DNA from: Utricularia gibba
Lineage: Eukaryota > Streptophyta > Magnoliopsida > Lamiales > Lentibulariaceae
DNA: 64,000 nucleotides
Reading direction: 5' to 3'
Assembly: GCA_002189035.1 (NCBI GenBank)
Contig: NEEC01000017.1
Span: 2,542,001 to 2,606,000, forward strand
The first letter of the stretch is position 1, and each line of letters begins with the position of its first letter. The notes beneath the pieces were generated by a model that saw nothing but the letters and a program-made list of their open reading frames with translations, made no database searches and was not told the origin of the DNA. This document shows, in pieces, positions 25,145 to 36,751 of this stretch. A program made the translations under genes and the position numbers.

Positions 25145-26405
25145 TCACCTCTCACAAGCCGCTCTGCTTCCTCCTCCCGAGTAGAGCGGATTGGGAATCA
25201 ACTCATACTTGTTCCTCGCTGCCTTCTCCATATTCTTACTTGAGGTTGGTTTGGAGAGATGAGATATGAGTATCCGGGGCCGTCTCAGCATCTGTCCCAG
25301 AGAAACATGTGGTGGTGGCCCTGACTCTGATGAACGATGATGGCTCCGCCTCTTCGTCATATGCTCATGATCAACATCTTCCAGTAACAGTTTTCTAGAC
25401 AGTATGGCTCCCACGGAGATCGCCTCCATGGGATCCCGACGCCCTGTGGGGATGACGATGGGTTCGAACCATCCATTCTCCTCCACATGTGCTCTTCTGC
25501 GGCAGTAAATGCCTCTGTCTCGGTCTCCTTCCTGCTTTTTCTCGAGAAATTTACCCAGATAAGGATGGATTTTTTCATCTTCCTTCTTGTCCATCAATCG
25601 GGGAAACAGGCTTCTTCTCTCTGCTATTGCAACCGCTTCAGCAGCCATGGCAGCCTCCTCCATTTTCCTGGCTGCATTGAGCCTCATTTCAGCCATTCTG
25701 ATGCACATCTTTGAACTTTCAATCTCCCTCATCGCCTTCGCCATCTCGTCTCTTGAAGCATCCTTCATCTTCTTCACCTGGTGTGCAACCACATTGCTCA
25801 TCATCAACTGTTGAGGATCATCCACGCTGTTGTTCTCGTAGGGCAGCAGCAGCTGATTCAGTCTCACTTTCTTGTTCAGAGGCTCCAAAGATGCCTGGAT
25901 TACTGCAAGAGAAGTGGACACCTTGTTGAAGTTGGATCGGGTTCGAATCAAGTCGGCGAGCACCGACCCAGCATCAGGGACAGGATGGTCTTCCATCACA
26001 GACAACGAAGGTTCTGCCAATAAATCCGCTTTTAACCCTTCAACAAACTTGCGAATTCCTTCCAGCTGCTGTAAAACGTTGAGTGTCTCCTCCTCCTTCC
26101 TGATTAGATCTTTCTCCAGCAGCTCTGCCTGTTCCTGCAGTTTCCTTCCTTCAACGCTCTGTGTCTCCGGCTGCATACAAACACAATTCCTTTCATATGG
26201 CACAAATCTTAAACATGCGAGACACACAGCCGATAAGCAAAGAAAAAAGGCTCACATTACAGGAAGACGGCGCGTTCCTATGTTCCTCGGAGCCCCTGCT
26301 ACAACCAAATTCACCCGCACACGTGACAATTTCCAGTCCATAATCTAGGAGCGTCTTCTCCTGCACGGTGGAGGAAGAGTCAGAGTATGTAGGCTCTGCT
26401 GCCAT
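25145..26405 (-). CDS. WEB-family (DUF827) coiled-coil protein
   Basis: Two exons, 26256-26405 and 25145-26170 (GTGAGC donor, ATGCAG acceptor), give 391 aa. After an acidic N-terminus comes a long heptad-rich coiled coil (QEQAELLEKDLIRKEEETL onward). A basic/alanine-rich WEB segment follows, with EMAKAMREIESSKMCIRMAE and ARKMEEAAMAAEAVAIAER. WEB proteins are cytosolic coiled-coil partners in light-induced chloroplast movement or related processes; the short members like this one are uncharacterised. The C-terminus is polar and basic (TKRRSHHRSSES). An in-frame upstream Met exists at about 26483, but the MAAEP start is preferred because the extension is hydrophobic and unlike the family. Confidence 0.8.
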
Positions 26406-27659
26406 GGCTGCTAACAGGAATATCGGAAGTGTCCGTCTGTAGAACTTGGACCTCAGAAAAAAGAATCCGGAATAATGATGCAAGTCTATGCATGTGCAGC
26501 AATGGGAAGAACAAAATACATGGCGGCCCGCTTTGATGCTCGGCCAAAATACGTTAAGAAGAAAACAAGGAGAGCCAGGTTAAGGCCACCGTGAAATGGG
26601 ACAGGAGTGATGTCAGAAGGATAGTTGTGGTGCGGGAGTATAAAAAGAGCGTTCCATTAATGAATAGAGACGTTAGATTTCGCAAACCAACCAAACAAAT
26701 AAACCCAGTGGCAGGGGTAGGGGTGGGGGCCCAGCCACAGAAATGCTGCAGAACTTGCACTGATCTGAGGTAAAGCTTCCATTACCAAAACACAACAAAC
26801 ATTTATTCCATGGTTTCTACGTCGCTTGAAGAACAACGCACCAAAACCAAGACATCATGCAGCAAACAGCAGAGACAGATATTCTAACTACGAAACTGAC
26901 GTTGCTTGGCAATTTAGAAGGCGAATTGGCCCATGATTTTGGACGCCAATATTCTAAGGGACCATTCCTGGAAACCCATAAGCATTGAATAGCAAACTTC
27001 TAGACTCTAAAACTTGCATAAAATTAAAAAAAAAAAGGAATATGGTACCGCACTGGTGACGGCTACTGGAATATTTCAACGTGGTCCAAAAACTGAATTG
27101 ATGAGCCCTAATTCTTCTCGATGAAAACTTTCACACATAACAAGCAAGCTCAAGCAAATAAATCGTAAGGGGAACCCTGTTTTCATGCACTCCAGCATTG
27201 CCAACCAAGAGATAGATACGACTATAGATGCGTTCAGAATCAAGCCTAAAAGGGAGGCGTGAGCGGCGGCACCGGCCACAAGAAGATGGAGAGTTACACT
27301 AGGGGCATCGGAAGCGGATCCGGCCCAGGACGAACATGGTGTTACTATGGGCCATCAGAAACGGGTCCTATCTTTAAGGCCCGCCATCCGACAGAATGAA
27401 TAGACGGAACAATAAAAATGAGACGTGGGCCGGATGTTGACCAGGTGGGCCCCAACTATATCATCCCGCTGACTGAAATTCAACGCCCCTAGGAAAAGCA
27501 GAGACACGGCGCCGCTGGCCCACAGCGCTGCCTGCCTTGAGCCTTCGTTGGGCGCAGGTGCTCTTCCCATTTTACCCCCGAGGGGTGTGTAATCTCCCCA
27601 AGCTACCCCTTCAGCGCTATCTATTTATACCTTGGGCGACATTCGTTGTTCCCATCCAC
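26406..27659. other. intergenic region between WEB gene and WUN1-like gene
   Basis: About 1.25 kb. GGGCCCAC-type (TCP-like) motifs occur near 27350-27460, and a possible TATA element (TATTTATA, 27622-27629) precedes the WUN1-like gene. An open frame on the minus strand (27076-27279) has no recognisable relatives and is not called. Confidence 0.4.
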
Positions 27660-28184
27660 AGCACACCTGACCAGAGGCAAGTCTATTTCGATTCGCGGGA
27701 ACTGGCTACAAATCAAGAAGCGCTGGAGAAAGCAAACAGGGCGGTTGTTGCCGCAGTCTATGAAGCCCTGAGCAGCCGCGACGCGGAGAAGATCCAGAAG
27801 ATTCTCGCGCCGGACCTCGAGTGGTGGTTCCATGGTCCTCCCTCTCATCAGTTTTTGATGCGCCTCCTCACTGGAGATCAGGAGACGTTCCGGTTCGTTC
27901 CTCACAGCATCTCGGCCTTCGACGGCGTCGTCCTCGCGGAGGGATTCGATCAACGCCGTTCCATCGCCTGGGTTCACGCCTGGACAGTGTCGGACGGTAT
28001 TGTCACGGAGGTGAAGGAGTACTTCAACACCTCCCTTACTGTCACGCGTTTTAGAAACACCGAGGACTCATCATCATCATCATCTTCTGGCATCTCGCCG
28101 CTACATAATTGCCCCTCCCTCTGGGCGAGCAGTCTCTCCGATCGCATCGGGAAATCCGTGCCTGGTGTGGTGCTCGCCATCTAG
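27660..28184 (+). CDS. WUN1/SAG20-like wound-induced protein (NTF2-like fold), start unresolved
   Basis: The open frame carries an NTF2/SnoaL-like core: NRAVVAAVYEALSSRD, then LAPDLEWWFHGPPSHQFLMR, then WVHAWTVSDGIVTEVKEYFNTSL followed by TVTRF. This is the signature of plant wound-induced protein 1 / SAG20 proteins, which are small stress- and senescence-induced proteins of unknown biochemical role. The C-terminus holds a Ser run encoded by a TCA repeat (28066-28085). There is no in-frame ATG between the upstream stop at 27474-27476 and residue FLM at 27857, inside the domain. Either an upstream 5' exon supplies the start, a non-AUG codon is used, or the gene is damaged. The left coordinate is only the start of recognisable sequence. 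Confidence 0.75.
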   Translation, partial: STPDQRQVYFDSRELATNQEALEKANRAVVAAVYEALSSRDAEKIQKILAPDLEWWFHGPPSHQFLMRLLTGDQETFRFVPHSISAFDGVVLAEGFDQRRSIAWVHAWTVSDGIVTEVKEYFNTSLTVTRFRNTEDSSSSSSSGISPLHNCPSLWASSLSDRIGKSVPGVVLAI

Positions 28185-28567
28185 GGTTTGCGGGAGATCC
28201 GACGGCGAATTGCTGATCTGTGTGTTTTAAGTTTGTGTGCCCGTCGACGCGAGGGTTGTTCGGCGGCCCTTGGTCGTCGACCTTTTGTCAGTGACGCCAA
28301 TGTTTTTTTCCCATCTTATCCGATGTGCAATAATGAATAGTGTTCTTCAAGGGCCCGCGGGCAATTCAAGTAAAGTCGCCTACAAATGAATCCGCATCAG
28401 AGCGAGCGTCACTGACGTGTCGAGCACATCTCCACTGGGGGGTGAAGCACGAAAGCAATAACTAACCACTACACGACAGTCACACGAGGAGCCAGCGAAG
28501 CGATACCCAAACTATTTCAAAATACTCTCCACTCATTTTCGTGTGTAATCTGTTCCAAGGAGCGCTC

Positions 28568-31500
28568 TCAATGACTCTTCCCTCTGCTGCTTTCCATCCT
28601 TCTCTTCTCCTTAACTGATTCGTCCAGACAAACGAATTCCAAAACCAACCCACATGGGCTTAACTCACTGCTGGCTGCTATCTTCGACGGGGCCATCTTC
28701 AAAACCATTGCACTCCAACTCCAATGAAGGAGAGCTTGAAGCATCCGGGGCCTTGGGGATGCCAATGCTGAGTCTTCAGTCTTACGAGCTTGGAGACCCG
28801 TATACCGAGCCAGGTCGATCCATTGCTGCAGCGTATAAAGGATACATGAATGTATGCATGGTTTTAACCAAAAGAGAGACGAGTGTCGCTCAAATCGAGC
28901 TACGAAATGAAGAAAAAGGGTGTGTTCCTAACCTGCGTTCCCCAGTAGGAGTTCACAGTTCTTGCAACAAACGAGATGGCATTAACGAGCAATACTTGGT
29001 CTGAGAATTGTTCCGAAATTCGATGCTCCACGATTCCTGCAATAAACTGCACCAACCAAAATGGTTCTAAGAAACCGTTAGCAGCACAAACAGGGCTCAC
29101 TTATGTGCAAGGATGCTAGCAAACCTGGTAACGTAGATTTGCTGAAGTCCCTAGGAAGGCGCTATATACAAGCGCTGTTTTCAGCAAAGGTGATCGTTTA
29201 GTTAACTGCCTTTTAACAGAGTCAGGGTTGAGAAGGTTCCTTGTGGCATACAGCATATTGGAAGAGGCAACAGCACCAATGCTAGAAATGAACCCCACAC
29301 CGGCAAGCTTTAAACCCCCGACCACAACTGATGCAATTCTGTGATTCAAATTCCAATTCTTCCCTGCAAGATTCTTTTGAAATGCATTGTCGGGAATCGA
29401 CCCCAGAAGACCTTTTACTGCTTCTAGACTGTCAGGTGGATTGATTTCATCAACCACTGGGAGAAACGACAATGTTGGAGCAGGAAGCCACACGGTGAAA
29501 AAGTCCACAACGGTCCCCCTAAATGTGTCTGTTATAACATAATCCAGCTCTTCAAAGAACTTCTCTTTGCGCCTCTCGTACTGGGCTATCAGTGTGGTTG
29601 TGACAGATATTGCTTCTTCTATAGCCAAGCGGTTCAGAAACTTGGGGTCCGCAAGCAATCTTTCTCTGAAACCCTGTACGTCATGGATTAAAATTTTCAC
29701 AACCAGCACTCATCCGCTGCAAGTATCAAGATGGCAGGACTAGAGAAATTTCACCTGGAACCTGTGAGATAATTCTGAGATCACGGGATACTTTTCGAGA
29801 TCAAAGAAATTCTGTAGCACTTCTGGTGATACTAGGCCAAGATCAAGTCCGTTCTGAAGGTCCTGAATCATAATAAGAACGCCAATGGGAATGCATATAG
29901 AAAAGCTACACATATTAAGAGATACATAGATGTCCGCATATGAAACTAAAAAATATATGTATGTCCGCATATGAAACTAAAAAATATATGTATCACAAAT
30001 AAAAGATGCCTTACCCGAGAATATCAAAAAAAAAAGAACAGTTCTCAAACATTAATAGAAGGACATTAAACCTGCGGCAGGGCTTCTCTCCTTGTGCCTG
30101 CTGCATTCATCACTCTAGCAATTTCAGCACGATCAAAGCAGTTTCTACTGCAGGGCCTTGCCCCAGAATACCATAAGAAATCTGCAACAGGAACCTCGCC
30201 TTCTCTTCGTATGTACTGCCTTTCAGGGTCAAGCAATACTATAACTTGGTTTTTCTTCTGCATTTTCCTTGATATACGAGCTGGTAGGCCGGTGCCTCTC
30301 GTCCCAAAAGTGACATGGCTAGCACCCGTCACCACAACAAGCATGCCTGTAGTTCCCCCATCGGCTACAGCTTGTAAGATGATTCGGGACATCGTGTAAT
30401 CTTCAACTGCTCGTGCTTGTACAGAAAGATACGAACTTGGCCCATAAGGAGCCAATGGATTGGGAGAATTCATATCCAGATATTGTCTCCTAGCGATGGA
30501 GGGGAATCCTGACATGAACCCTGAACCCGCAGGGGGTGCATATTTCTTGCGGTCAGCATTAGAAAGCCCCTGAACACCTTCAGCTTGAACCGTCCGCACA
30601 ATCTGCCAGGAAACAACCGTATACGAAAAGATGCTAAGAAGCCAGGCACGAAATTACAAAAAATCACTTGGACAAAGTCTAACACCCAAATAAATAGTAA
30701 GTTTTCATAGAAACAGATTTGTCACCTCGAGCGGCACTCCACAAGCTATGAGCTTTATAGCATTTTCACGACAGTAAATTAACAAAGGCTCATACTCTTG
30801 CCATCGGTCGGTAGGCCAATGTCCTACAAAAGATTTCAAGGTCTCGCCATTGATCCTGTAAGTTTACAAAATTGTCTAAATGTAGAAAAAGGTCCAAGAA
30901 CTATGGAGTCATACTTAACCCTATCTGCTGCACCTTCATTAACTAACAAGGAATTGCAAATACTGAAGAGGAATCCAAACCTGCCATCCATAAAGTAATT
31001 AAGCTGTTCCTGCAGATTACAGGGGAAAGCTTCCAAGGCCAGTAATAACGGACGCTCAGCATCCGCGCATCTCCTCCTCAAACTCTTTACAATCTCAAGT
31101 TCCAACTCCTTGTCGTCTCGAACAGGAACCTGCTCCGCCTCCCCTAAGTACACAATCCGCGAATTCATCATCTTCTCCCATATCTTGCTTTTATCTTTTC
31201 CCAGAGCCATTGGTTCTCCAATCACAGTCGCATCATAAATCCTGGAACTTATCACCTCCTCCTTCAGCACAGAGGCATCTGTAGCCGGTGAAACACTGGC
31301 GGCTGACTGCTGCGATGGCGTCGTCTCTGCAGTTGAAACGCCGACTCCTCCATCCCCCTCCGTCACAGGCTTCCCGTCGGCCCTGGCAACTGGCGATCGT
31401 AGTGCGTAGGCTGCAGCAACCAAAAGTGGAGTAATAAGCACATCTCGGCGCTTAGCAAGACGCATGTTTTCAGGGCCGTCGGGATCGCGGAGGCACCTAA

Positions 31501-31585
31501 CCATAAAGCTAACCCGGCGATGGCAGCCTATACCCGAAATTGCGCACAATCTATGCGGCTGCGAATTGAGGGTGGGTAACGCCAT
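28568..31585 (-). CDS. RER5: RETICULATA-related/ChaN fusion protein (RER5/6, BPG3-like), C-terminal frameshift
   Basis: Seven exons: 30981-31585, 30726-30855, 30072-30602, 29755-29862, 29125-29673, 28933-29046 and 28568-28825. They give 764 aa as read. The N-terminus ([13 protein letters not shown]...) looks like a chloroplast transit peptide with a hydrophobic segment. Then comes a ChaN/Tiki-like haem-binding domain ([50 protein letters not shown]). A DUF3411 membrane domain follows ([49 protein letters not shown]). Plant relatives (At2g40400, At3g56140) act in chloroplast development. In the last exon the frame shifts near 28747-28758 (GGCCCC run on the minus strand). The family-like acidic end with ECNGFEDG sits in another frame with a stop at 28665-28667, while the current frame runs on to 28568 with unrelated sequence. 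The 3' annotation is therefore doubtful. Confidence 0.88.
29930..29991. repeat. perfect 31-bp tandem duplication in an intron
   Basis: Two identical adjacent 31-bp copies (29930-29960 and 29961-29991) lie in the intron between exons 3 and 4 of the RETICULATA-related gene. Zero mismatches indicate a recent duplication. Confidence 0.95.
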
Positions 31586-32179
31586 TTGGTGCCAACTCCG
31601 ACGGTTCCTCGTGAGGAACAAGTGCTGGAGCCTGCACAATTTCAGCCACGGGAATAAGGGAAAACATAAGCGCAAATACGTGGAAGATAAACACTATTTT
31701 TTAGTTGTGGCTCCAATTTGTCAACCATTTAGTGTACCCTACGACACCCTTCGATTATCCTTCAAGCCATCAGTCATTACAAAAAAATACAGTTTCCTTT
31801 GTGGTATTCCTTTTTCACTCGGCTTCCAGATGTTACACGGAGGAGGTGCTCCAAACCGGAAGATGGACAACGGAGAGATCTACTCCGGTTTCCATCAATT
31901 CGACGGCTGCGAATAATTCAACAAGCGATAAGTCTTATGTCACTAGCAGACAAATCCTTTTGTATCAAGTTAGCCGTTGAACGAAATCGATTCAATTCGG
32001 CAGCAGGTCGCTCAAAAAGTAGTGCAAAGTGGTAGCAATGTTGATGGATAGAATAAGAAATCATGGCATGAGCAAATCAACGAAAAATAAGCATATGATC
32101 TCCAGAACGAACAATCTGTTTGAACAATCAAGCCAAATGGTAATATTCGGCGACCATACTCATCGAATCTGGGAATCGA
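31586..32179. other. intergenic: promoter of RETICULATA-related gene and 3' region of PRA1.B
   Basis: About 590 bp without a supported gene; the plus-strand open frames here have no family features. Confidence 0.45.
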
Positions 32180-32815
32180 TCACACGCGTGCGGCAACCGC
32201 TGGCGCAGTCGCAGCAACGGCGGAGGCGGTGCCACCAATGAAGGATAAGAAACTTGAATTCGCCGATTCTTGGTCATCTTGGAACAGGTCCTCGGGTGCC
32301 CGGAAGGCTCCATGGGTGCAGACCACAGCGATGCCGAGGAGTAGAGCGGATATTACGAGCGATCCCACACTGGTGAGGAACATGACTACGATTGTGGACG
32401 CCAACAGGATCCCGAAAGTCTCCCGATCGGAAAAGCTTCGCCCGGCGATGACGAGCGGTTGATCCGAGGCACGGAAGGCATAGAGAAAGATCCAAGCGGC
32501 GAGTAGAGCGACCAGAATGATGAGAGACAGAGGGTGAGTGACGAGCGAGAGGGCGACGGAGAGAGCAATCACCGAGTAGTAGTTGACTCGGAAGTAGGAC
32601 AAATTCTTACGGATACGGGATGAGGCATCGGCGAGTGAATCTGGGCGGGAGAAGGCAGATCGATCGATGAGTTCCGTCCATGGACGGCGCTGAGAGAGTC
32701 CGTGGTTGATGGTGGCGCTCAGCCGTGAGACGAAGTTTCGCAGTGCCGGAGGGGCAATCGGCTGCTGGGGCTCCGATTGGGGGTTGGAGATGGGGAGCGT
32801 CGGTGCAGAGGCCAT
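32180..32815 (-). CDS. PRA1.B: PRA1 family protein, PRA1.B type
   Basis: Single-exon 211-aa protein starting MASAPTLPISNPQSEPQQ. A proline-rich cytosolic N-terminus is followed by the conserved RPWTELIDRSAFSRPDSLADA and RIRKNLSYFRVNYYSV segments. Two pairs of hydrophobic helices follow (ALSLVTHPLSLIILVALLAAW and TIVVMFLTSVGSLVISALLLGIAV). It ends in a hydrophilic tail with APEDLFQDD. PRA1 proteins are ER/Golgi/endosomal membrane receptors for prenylated Rab GTPases, which relates it functionally to the RABD2 gene at 10-12 kb. Absence of introns is normal for this family. It lies immediately upstream of the RETICULATA-related gene, as in Arabidopsis. Confidence 0.95.
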   Translation of the reverse strand: MASAPTLPISNPQSEPQQPIAPPALRNFVSRLSATINHGLSQRRPWTELIDRSAFSRPDSLADASSRIRKNLSYFRVNYYSVIALSVALSLVTHPLSLIILVALLAAWIFLYAFRASDQPLVIAGRSFSDRETFGILLASTIVVMFLTSVGSLVISALLLGIAVVCTHGAFRAPEDLFQDDQESANSSFLSFIGGTASAVAATAPAVAARV

Positions 32816-33282
32816 CGCAGATCTTCAAAGAGAAGAGGAGAAGGTGAACGTACTAAATTGATCTGTAGATTGTAAACCCCAGCCGTGCTAAGGAAGGAAG
32901 TAAAGGGATTGGGCTCCAGGTATTTTTGAGAAAGTGGGCCCCCGATTGACATCTTTTCTGGGCTGCGCTGCCTTTGCCCCATCAAACTTGAATTTTATGT
33001 GGTGTGTCTGTTGTTCTGTACTGAATGGCTTCTCCGGGGAGTACAGAACCCGATGCAATCCCTTTGCACCGCCACCACGGCCCCGCCTGCTCTATTTATC
33101 ATGACCCCACACACACGCACGCCTCACCGGGAAATCACTAGAAATGAAAAATGAAGCATCCATAGTAGAGGAATGCCCGCACTTGAAATTCCGAACAAGT
33201 CGAACATGACATCTATGCGTGCAAAATACACTTGAAAAAGTGGCCAACACAAAGAGTAACAAAGCTTCTCGGTGCATGGAAC
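32816..33282. other. intergenic between PRA1.B and ATE
   Basis: About 470 bp: PRA1.B promoter/leader and ATE 3' UTR. No gene is seen. Confidence 0.45.
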
Positions 33283-36200
33283 TCAACCAAGGGAATAAAC
33301 CATTTCCTCGGATAGTTGGCGCCCAACAGCTTTCACATACCTCTGTAACAGCTTCTGTATGTGCCTTCTGTTGTTTGGATCAAAAGCGTGTTGTATGTCC
33401 TGCAAACCACCACAGCATACATTTTTTTTTTTCCAGAATACCACAGCATACATGCCTAGCTCTGTAAATATAAGCTTATGCGTTTAGATGTTGCTCACCT
33501 TGTATCTGAGACGCAGTCCATTTACTCCAATAAGAACCTGTCTGAGGTCAACATCCTCTGCTTCCGTGGGGCTTGCAGTAGCTGTGCATGTTTCATCACC
33601 ATCTGATTCATCTTCCCAGGAATCAGAATCAAATTCCGTCATCTCCTCATCATTGACCAACAAAACATCACTGTTAATGTGTTCTTCTGGAACATCACTG
33701 TCCATATTTGGCATGTATGGTTCCGCATTAGAATAACTAGACAGAACCACATACTTTCTTCTGTCGAGAAGAGGCTTTGCAATGTGATACGGAATCCACC
33801 TACAGGTGACTTTAGTATTCAGAGAAGAAAAAGACTATTACTCAAGCCATCCAAACTGCTCAACAAACATGCAACTTACTCGTAGCGAAGTGGACAGAGG
33901 AGCTCAGATGGCTGATAAGCAGCTTTATACCTCATCTTGCTGCAGGAGTGAATGTAATAACCAAGATAATAGTACTGGAGACTCGGGCAATGCACCAGGT
34001 TCTCTTTGACCCACCTGATTTCTTCAAGAGCGGAGTACTTGCCAAGAGACAAAAATGCAAGATCGGGATCCCAAAATAAATATTTGCTGGACAAACAATT
34101 CGGGAGTATATCAATGACACCAACAGCCAAGAGCTTTCCATCCACCATGTACTGCTGATGGAACGACCCAAAACCACATGGAGGTACTGCACTATCACCA
34201 TTTGGTGGTATATGTATCAAGGGAGTGTCCACCAAAAATCTTTGGTACGAGCTTTCTGTGACATGCTCGGGCGTATCATTATGCACCAGGAGCTGATATT
34301 TCCTATACAAGGAGTACTCTTCCAAGTCGAAACTAGATTTTCTCAATCTAATCTCAAGAGAGCGTCGATGTTTCTGATGGCTTTTGCAGGATTTTTTGGA
34401 GTGGGCGGTATTATCACTATCCGCTGATAGAGTAGTTTCTGATTTGCTTGTACCTATTTCTGCCTCAAGCTTATCATGACTCCGCGTAGAATAGTAATTT
34501 ATGTGGCCATTACAAGCTCTGACTGACAAACCATATGATTCTGCCTGCAGCTTTGAGTGAAGAGCCAAGAATTCAGCAACCCCTTCAGGAGAATGCTCAT
34601 TCCAGTCTTTCTTATCTACAAAACCAACTTCAGCTACATCTCTATGCTCACCATCTCTCTTTGATCGCTTAAGGGTGGCTATGATCTGGAATGCCGCAGT
34701 GCATGAGAACACAAGTTCTTCAGAATCTAGAGCCTGGAACTTTTTTTTAGCTGCTGCAACTTTTTTGACCGAGGCCTTTGGCAACTGAACATCACACTTC
34801 AAATCCAAAGTTTTCAAGAATAGTTGTATGCTAGAGTTAATTTGATTCGACAGCACATGACCAAGGTGGTCAGCTTTGTCCCTAGCTTCAGAATCACGTA
34901 CTGACTGCTCCTCCACTGAGGCTTCAGTATGAGTTTTATCATAATCATGCTCAGTGCCATCCAATCTACCGGATGCCATATCATCTTTAGAAACGTATGT
35001 TTTCTTTACATCTAATTTGCCTTGTAAAAACCTACAGAAGAAAAAATTTTAAAAACTATTATCAATTCCACAATAAATGATGCTTTTAAGGTCATGCTGT
35101 GAATTTGAAAATTAGAAACAGAACTTCAGAAATTAAGAATTAGTTTCCAACCCAAAGCTTCATTCCAGACAAATGAAACACATTCCATACGCATCAAATT
35201 CCTAAAAAGCACAAACAAAACATACGCAACTATTTAGCCTTCAAAAAAAAATCAATCACGTACCTGTCCATCTTTCTGTAGACGCGAACCTGTTCTTTGG
35301 AAGGAACAAAATCCTTAGCTTTAAGACGAATTGTATAAGAAGGACAACAGGTTTGCTCCATATCAGGTTTGTACAAGTAACAGCCAGATCTTCTCCAGCC
35401 TCTGTCAAGAAGAACTACAGAAGACAAAAAATTTTCAAAACCGCCCTCTAAATGGAAACTGATTCAAAATTAACAGAATAAATAGAACGAACTCAAGCTA
35501 GATGTTACGAAAAAATTATTTCAGATGTTCTACAATGTTCATTATCAGTATTTTTGGTAGCTGAAATGGGAAGTCCAGTAAGTTACTGAAAAATTTTACC
35601 AGATAATAACATGCCTGCATAAAGTGGACTGAAGAAAGAGAGCAAGAATAAATACCTTGATATGCATCCACTGTCAAGCTATGTGCCCATAAGCCTAAGA
35701 AACATACAAGAATACATCAATTGATCTCCACAAAGATAACGACAAACAAAATGAATAAAATAGAAACGAAGAAAACAAAAGAAGGATTACAACAATGGGA
35801 TCATAATCCAGCATTAGCTAAACCTCTGATTGAGGAAGGACATGCAAAATTTGATTGATTCTAAATGAAGATGTTCTCAGACTAAGCGAAAACAGGGGTT
35901 AAATTTCCTTTTCAATCTTCAACATCATTCACTCGAGCACTTTTCCCTTTCAGTATTATTTGAGATTGGCGTAAGACGAAGGAACTGAGGTTTCTTGCAG
36001 AAAAGAAGTAGAAAGTGCACTTACCGAAATGCGCTTACCAAAGTCAATTGCTTTAAAACAGAAGAATATGATCGAAGAATGGAAGTTCAAGATACACGCT
36101 TCTAATTCATTCAAATCAACGCGCAATTTTATAGAAATAAGGAATGAATTACGACGAAAACGTATGAATTCGTATAGAACAATGCCAAGTAAAGCTCAAA

Positions 36201-36375
36201 TCGGAAGTATACTCAACGCACCATGAGAAATGCTAGTTCTCGAAGCAGACTTGCAGTATCCACACGTGCTATTTCGACGGCCGGTATCTACCACCACACT
36301 CTCTCCAGCGCCACCGTCTCCGCCTCCACTTCCGCTGGTGCTGGCTTCGCTTCTCATCTTCTTCGCCTCCGCCAT
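33283..36375 (-). CDS. ATE1: arginyl-tRNA--protein transferase (ATE)
   Basis: Six exons: 36222-36375, 35656-35694, 35264-35414, 33880-35031, 33499-33799 and 33283-33399. They total 1914 nt, or 637 aa, close to Arabidopsis ATE1. The enzyme transfers arginine from Arg-tRNA to N-terminal Asp, Glu or oxidised Cys and so marks proteins for the Arg/N-degron pathway. The ATE N-domain shows CGYC (residues 38-41), GWRRSGCYLYKP and CCPSYTIRLKA. The C-domain shows YQRFLVDTPL, GFGSFHQQYMVDGKLLAVGVIDILPNCLSSKYLFWDP, YYYLGYYIHSC and MRYKAAYQPSELLCP. Exon 2 is a 39-nt micro-exon (LWAHSLTVDAYQ) whose phases match both neighbours. The ATG at 36373-36375 is preferred over an upstream in-frame GTG. No defect is seen. 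Confidence 0.94.
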
Positions 36376-36751
36376 CGCCCGATCCACAACTGCCGGACTG
36401 AACCACTAACAATCATCTATTTTCCTGCAGCCGATTCAGCTGATTGGTCAGCTCAGCTCTATTCATCACAGATGGTAAAATAAAAAGTCGAATCTCCAAT
36501 TTGTGGCTGACTGGATTGCTGACTGTTTTTACATCGGCTTCTTCCCTTTCTTCCCTTCGTGATGGGAAGATAGAAGAAGATACTCACTCGAGAAAGCCCA
36601 AGAGGAAAGCCCAAGAGTGAATGATCTCGTAATCCTTGAGCCTTTAATAGGAAAAAAGAATGGAGTTCTGATTACCAGTCGTCATCCCAACAGGGACCCC
36701 AACCCATACCTAATTCCCAATTTCCCTTCCCCGATTCTTTCTTCCGCGGCG
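36376..36751. promoter_or_regulatory. shared divergent promoter of ATE and PH1
   Basis: Only 376 bp separate the start codons of ATE (minus) and the PH-domain gene (plus), so their promoters must overlap or abut. No clear TATA box was identified for either. Confidence 0.5.

Noticed and set aside
27076-27279. 68-codon minus-strand ORF with hydrophobic N-terminus
   Set aside because: Starts at a non-ATG codon and shows no recognisable family; could be a fragment but is unsupported.
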